Shown: positions 12,347 through 14,007 of the stretch, one piece after another | Layout: each line of letters begins with the position of its first letter | Position numbering within the stretch: the stretch's first letter is position 1 | NCBI GenBank assembly: GCA_035272265.1 | Contig: DATEQV010000442.1 | Coordinates: 1 to 14,007, forward strand | Source: Acidisphaera sp035272265 | GTDB lineage: Bacteria; Pseudomonadota; Alphaproteobacteria; Acetobacterales; Acetobacteraceae | Length of the DNA: 14,007 bases | Direction: 5' to 3' | Position numbers and translations under genes: made by a program | The notes under the pieces: generated by a model | What the model was told of the DNA's origin: nothing | Database searches by the model: none | What the model saw: only the letters and a program-made list of their open reading frames with translations

Positions 12347-13699
12347 TCAGTCCCCGGCGTTCAGCACCGAGGCGATGCGGTCGAACTTCACGCGGCCATC
12401 GCGCTCGCGCACATAGTCGTCGTCCACCTTGGCGCCGGGAAACTTCGGCAGGGACCGGACGCTGCTCAGCGTGTGCAGCGGCGTGCCCTCGATCTCCGCG
12501 CAACCGGATTCCCGCAACGTATCGAGGCCGAGCGAGGCGATGTAGCGGCGGGTGTCGAACATCTGGCTGACCGTCTCTCCCGGCAGGCCGTAGGTGAACG
12601 TGCCGTGCACGGTCATGCCGATGCGCTTGATCTCGGCGACGACCTGACGCGCGTATTCCAGATCCAGCCGCTTGTTGACGATCGTATCGACGACTTCCTG
12701 GTTGCCGCTTTCGAAGCCGATCTTCACGCCGAAGCAGCCGCTCTCCTTCATCTCCCGCCACAGATCCATGCGGATCGTGTCGGCGCGGCACATCGCCGAC
12801 CAGGGCAGGCCGATCTTGCGCATGATCGCGCACATGCGCTCGACATGCTTGTCGCCGAGGTTGAACGTGTCGTCGTCGAAGTAGATCGTGCGATAGCCGT
12901 ACGTCCCCACCAGATGCGTGAGGAAGGCTTCCATGTACTCCGGCTTGTAGTGGCGCACGCTGCGCTTCTGCGTGCCGTCCGGATCGTTGCCCGTCATCGT
13001 GGCCGGCCAGACGCAGAAGATGCACTTGTAAGGGCACCCTCGGCTGCTCCAGACCTGGGCGTGCGGCGGCTGCATGCCGCGCGGATTGCCGTCCCAATAG
13101 CGGTGGGCGTAGGTGCGGTCGTAGTACGGGAACGGGGCGGCGTTCATCTCCTCGAGCGTCAGGAGATCGAAGTCGATCATCCCGGACGCGCCGTTCAGGA
13201 CCTTCACGACACCCTTTTCGTACTCGCCGCGGATGCAGGCGTGCACCGGGAGTTCACGCAGCATCTTCTCGCCCTGCGAGGCGATCGGGCCGGCGACCAC
13301 GATCCGGCACGACGGCAGCATCGAGTTGATGCGCCGGATCAGGTCGGCATCATGGTCCCAGCTGGGGGACGCGGATTCGATGACGACGTAGTCGAACTGC
13401 CCCTGCTTCAGGAACGCCCAGTAGCTCGCGTAGGACTCGCGCAGCGCGATGCTGTCGCGGAAGATCACCTCGGCGCCGGTGTTCCGTGCCGTGTAGGTCG
13501 TCGCGTAGCCGAGGAAGAACGGGTACGGCAGATACGACCCGAACATGAACCGGTCGGGCGGGCTCGGAATATATTGCGTGAACGGCCAGCGCGAGCCGGC
13601 ACGCACGCCCGCACCGAAAAGTTGTATCCGGTTGCCGCGTCCGTCGGTGCCGAGCGCGGTGTCGGTCCACCATGGCGGGTTGCTGAACAGCACTCTCAT
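12347..13699 (-). CDS. Radical SAM protein with B12-binding domain
   Basis: A 450-residue protein started at ATG 13697-13699 (AGGG 8 bases upstream, then the typical MRVLFSNPPW opening). Residues 1-165 form a Rossmann-like cobalamin-binding domain (FFLGYATTYTARNTGAEVIF, YVVIESASPSWDHD, RIVVAGPIAS). The DxHxxG motif that would place the lower axial histidine is not evident, as in many members of this class. The radical SAM core follows, with C222-x3-C226-x2-C229 in SSRGCPYKCIFCVW binding the [4Fe-4S] cluster. Later elements are IYFDDDTFN, GFESGNQEVVD and HGTFTYGLPGET. Such enzymes generate a 5'-deoxyadenosyl radical, and B12-type members often methylate unreactive carbons or rearrange rings. 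The substrate cannot be predicted. Nearby glycosyltransferase and surface-type genes suggest a glycan or lipid, but only as inference. Confidence 0.9.
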   Translation of the reverse strand: MRVLFSNPPWWTDTALGTDGRGNRIQLFGAGVRAGSRWPFTQYIPSPPDRFMFGSYLPYPFFLGYATTYTARNTGAEVIFRDSIALRESYASYWAFLKQGQFDYVVIESASPSWDHDADLIRRINSMLPSCRIVVAGPIASQGEKMLRELPVHACIRGEYEKGVVKVLNGASGMIDFDLLTLEEMNAAPFPYYDRTYAHRYWDGNPRGMQPPHAQVWSSRGCPYKCIFCVWPATMTGNDPDGTQKRSVRHYKPEYMEAFLTHLVGTYGYRTIYFDDDTFNLGDKHVERMCAIMRKIGLPWSAMCRADTIRMDLWREMKESGCFGVKIGFESGNQEVVDTIVNKRLDLEYARQVVAEIKRIGMTVHGTFTYGLPGETVSQMFDTRRYIASLGLDTLRESGCAEIEGTPLHTLSSVRSLPKFPGAKVDDDYVRERDGRVKFDRIASVLNAGD

Positions 13700-13959
13700 C
13701 GGAACACCCTGGAGCTCGCGGCGTGGCGATGTGGATCGCCGAGCATCAATGATACTCAGTTTTGCCGGCAATATGCCAGCAAAGCGTTGACCATGTTCTC
13801 CACCCCCGTATCTGCTTGTATGGGGCTTTCGCTTGTCAAGCGTTATTCAATGCTCCGGGTCCTTTCAACACTAAACGAGCCGAGGGGGAGCCCGCCTTGG
13901 TGCGCGGTAACGTCGCGCTACGACCTTGTATTCGGTTGGATCCGGGATGGATCCACACC
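13700..13959. other. Gene-poor region upstream of radical SAM gene
   Basis: About 260 bases with noticeably lower GC than the flanking genes and no credible coding sequence. A perfect dyad CGCTTG-T-CAAGCG sits at 13830-13842. It contains a TTGACA box on the minus strand (13834-13839), oriented toward the radical SAM gene. No matching -10 was found at the right distance. GGATCC occurs twice, at 13938 and 13949. Confidence 0.45.
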
Positions 13960-14007
13960 ATGAAGCAGTCATTCGCTTCAGCGGCGAGGCTCCGGGGCGG
14001 CAGGGAC
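13960..14007 (+). CDS. Possible start of a further gene, truncated by window end
   Basis: ATG at 13960 opens a frame (MKQSFASAARLRGGRD) that stays open to the last base. It would be divergent from the radical SAM gene. Only 16 codons are visible, no strong ribosome site precedes it, and the sequence is not recognisable, so this is tentative. Confidence 0.25.
   Translation, partial: MKQSFASAARLRGGRD

Noticed and set aside
12311..13963. Long open frame (550 codons) on the plus strand opposite the radical SAM gene
   Set aside because: The opposite strand codes for a full radical SAM protein with its cluster cysteines. This frame has no recognisable domain.

Overview
This is a high-GC chromosomal window, most likely from an alphaproteobacterium (Acetobacteraceae/Rhodospirillales-like or a relative). 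That guess rests on the strong GC bias, a J-domain protein of the kind common in alphaproteobacteria, an ECF sigma factor with a membrane anti-sigma factor, small 'FPASDPP' proteins, and a MetY-type sulfhydrylase. It was made by reading alone, and a betaproteobacterial origin is not excluded. No rRNA, tRNA, CRISPR array, transposase or prophage gene was seen.

Layout. 1-81: tail of a J-domain protein. 234-467 (-): an orphan Flp-type pilin. 775-2350 (+): a GNAT acetyltransferase and a LysE/RhtB exporter in tandem. 2488-3845 (+): an ECF sigma factor translationally coupled to a single-pass anti-sigma factor, closed by a strong hairpin shared with the convergent TIGR03118-type beta-propeller gene (3894-5093, -). 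5269-6693 (-) and 6859-7128 (+): a divergent pair made of a single-heme cytochrome fused to an outer-membrane beta-barrel (Cyc2-like) and a Tat-exported high-potential iron-sulfur protein (HiPIP). 7162-8242 (-): mazE-mazF-creA, behind a promoter covered by a perfect 14-bp inverted repeat. 8394-9710 (-): metY. 9815-10201 (-): a small secreted protein whose stop codon lies in a 14-bp tandem repeat. 10331-10674 (+): two coupled tiny hydrophilic proteins. 10766-11801 (+): a family 4 glycosyltransferase broken by one extra G. 11824-12237 (-): a two-helix membrane protein. 12347-13699 (-): a B12-binding-domain radical SAM enzyme. The window ends in a gene-poor stretch and the possible start of one more gene.

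How the genes may work together. The most notable unit is the divergent Cyc2-like fusion and HiPIP. In known iron oxidisers an outer-membrane Cyc2 takes electrons from extracellular Fe(II) and passes them to periplasmic carriers, some of which are HiPIPs (Iro of Acidithiobacillus; PioC in the analogous PioABC system of Rhodopseudomonas). The pair could therefore be a compact outer-membrane-to-periplasm electron route. The neighbouring ECF sigma/anti-sigma pair and the beta-propeller protein may belong to the same neighbourhood, but no shared promoter motif could be shown. The mazEF-creA set is autoregulated by its appearance. The glycosyltransferase and radical SAM genes look like part of a cell-surface glycan region that extends beyond the window.
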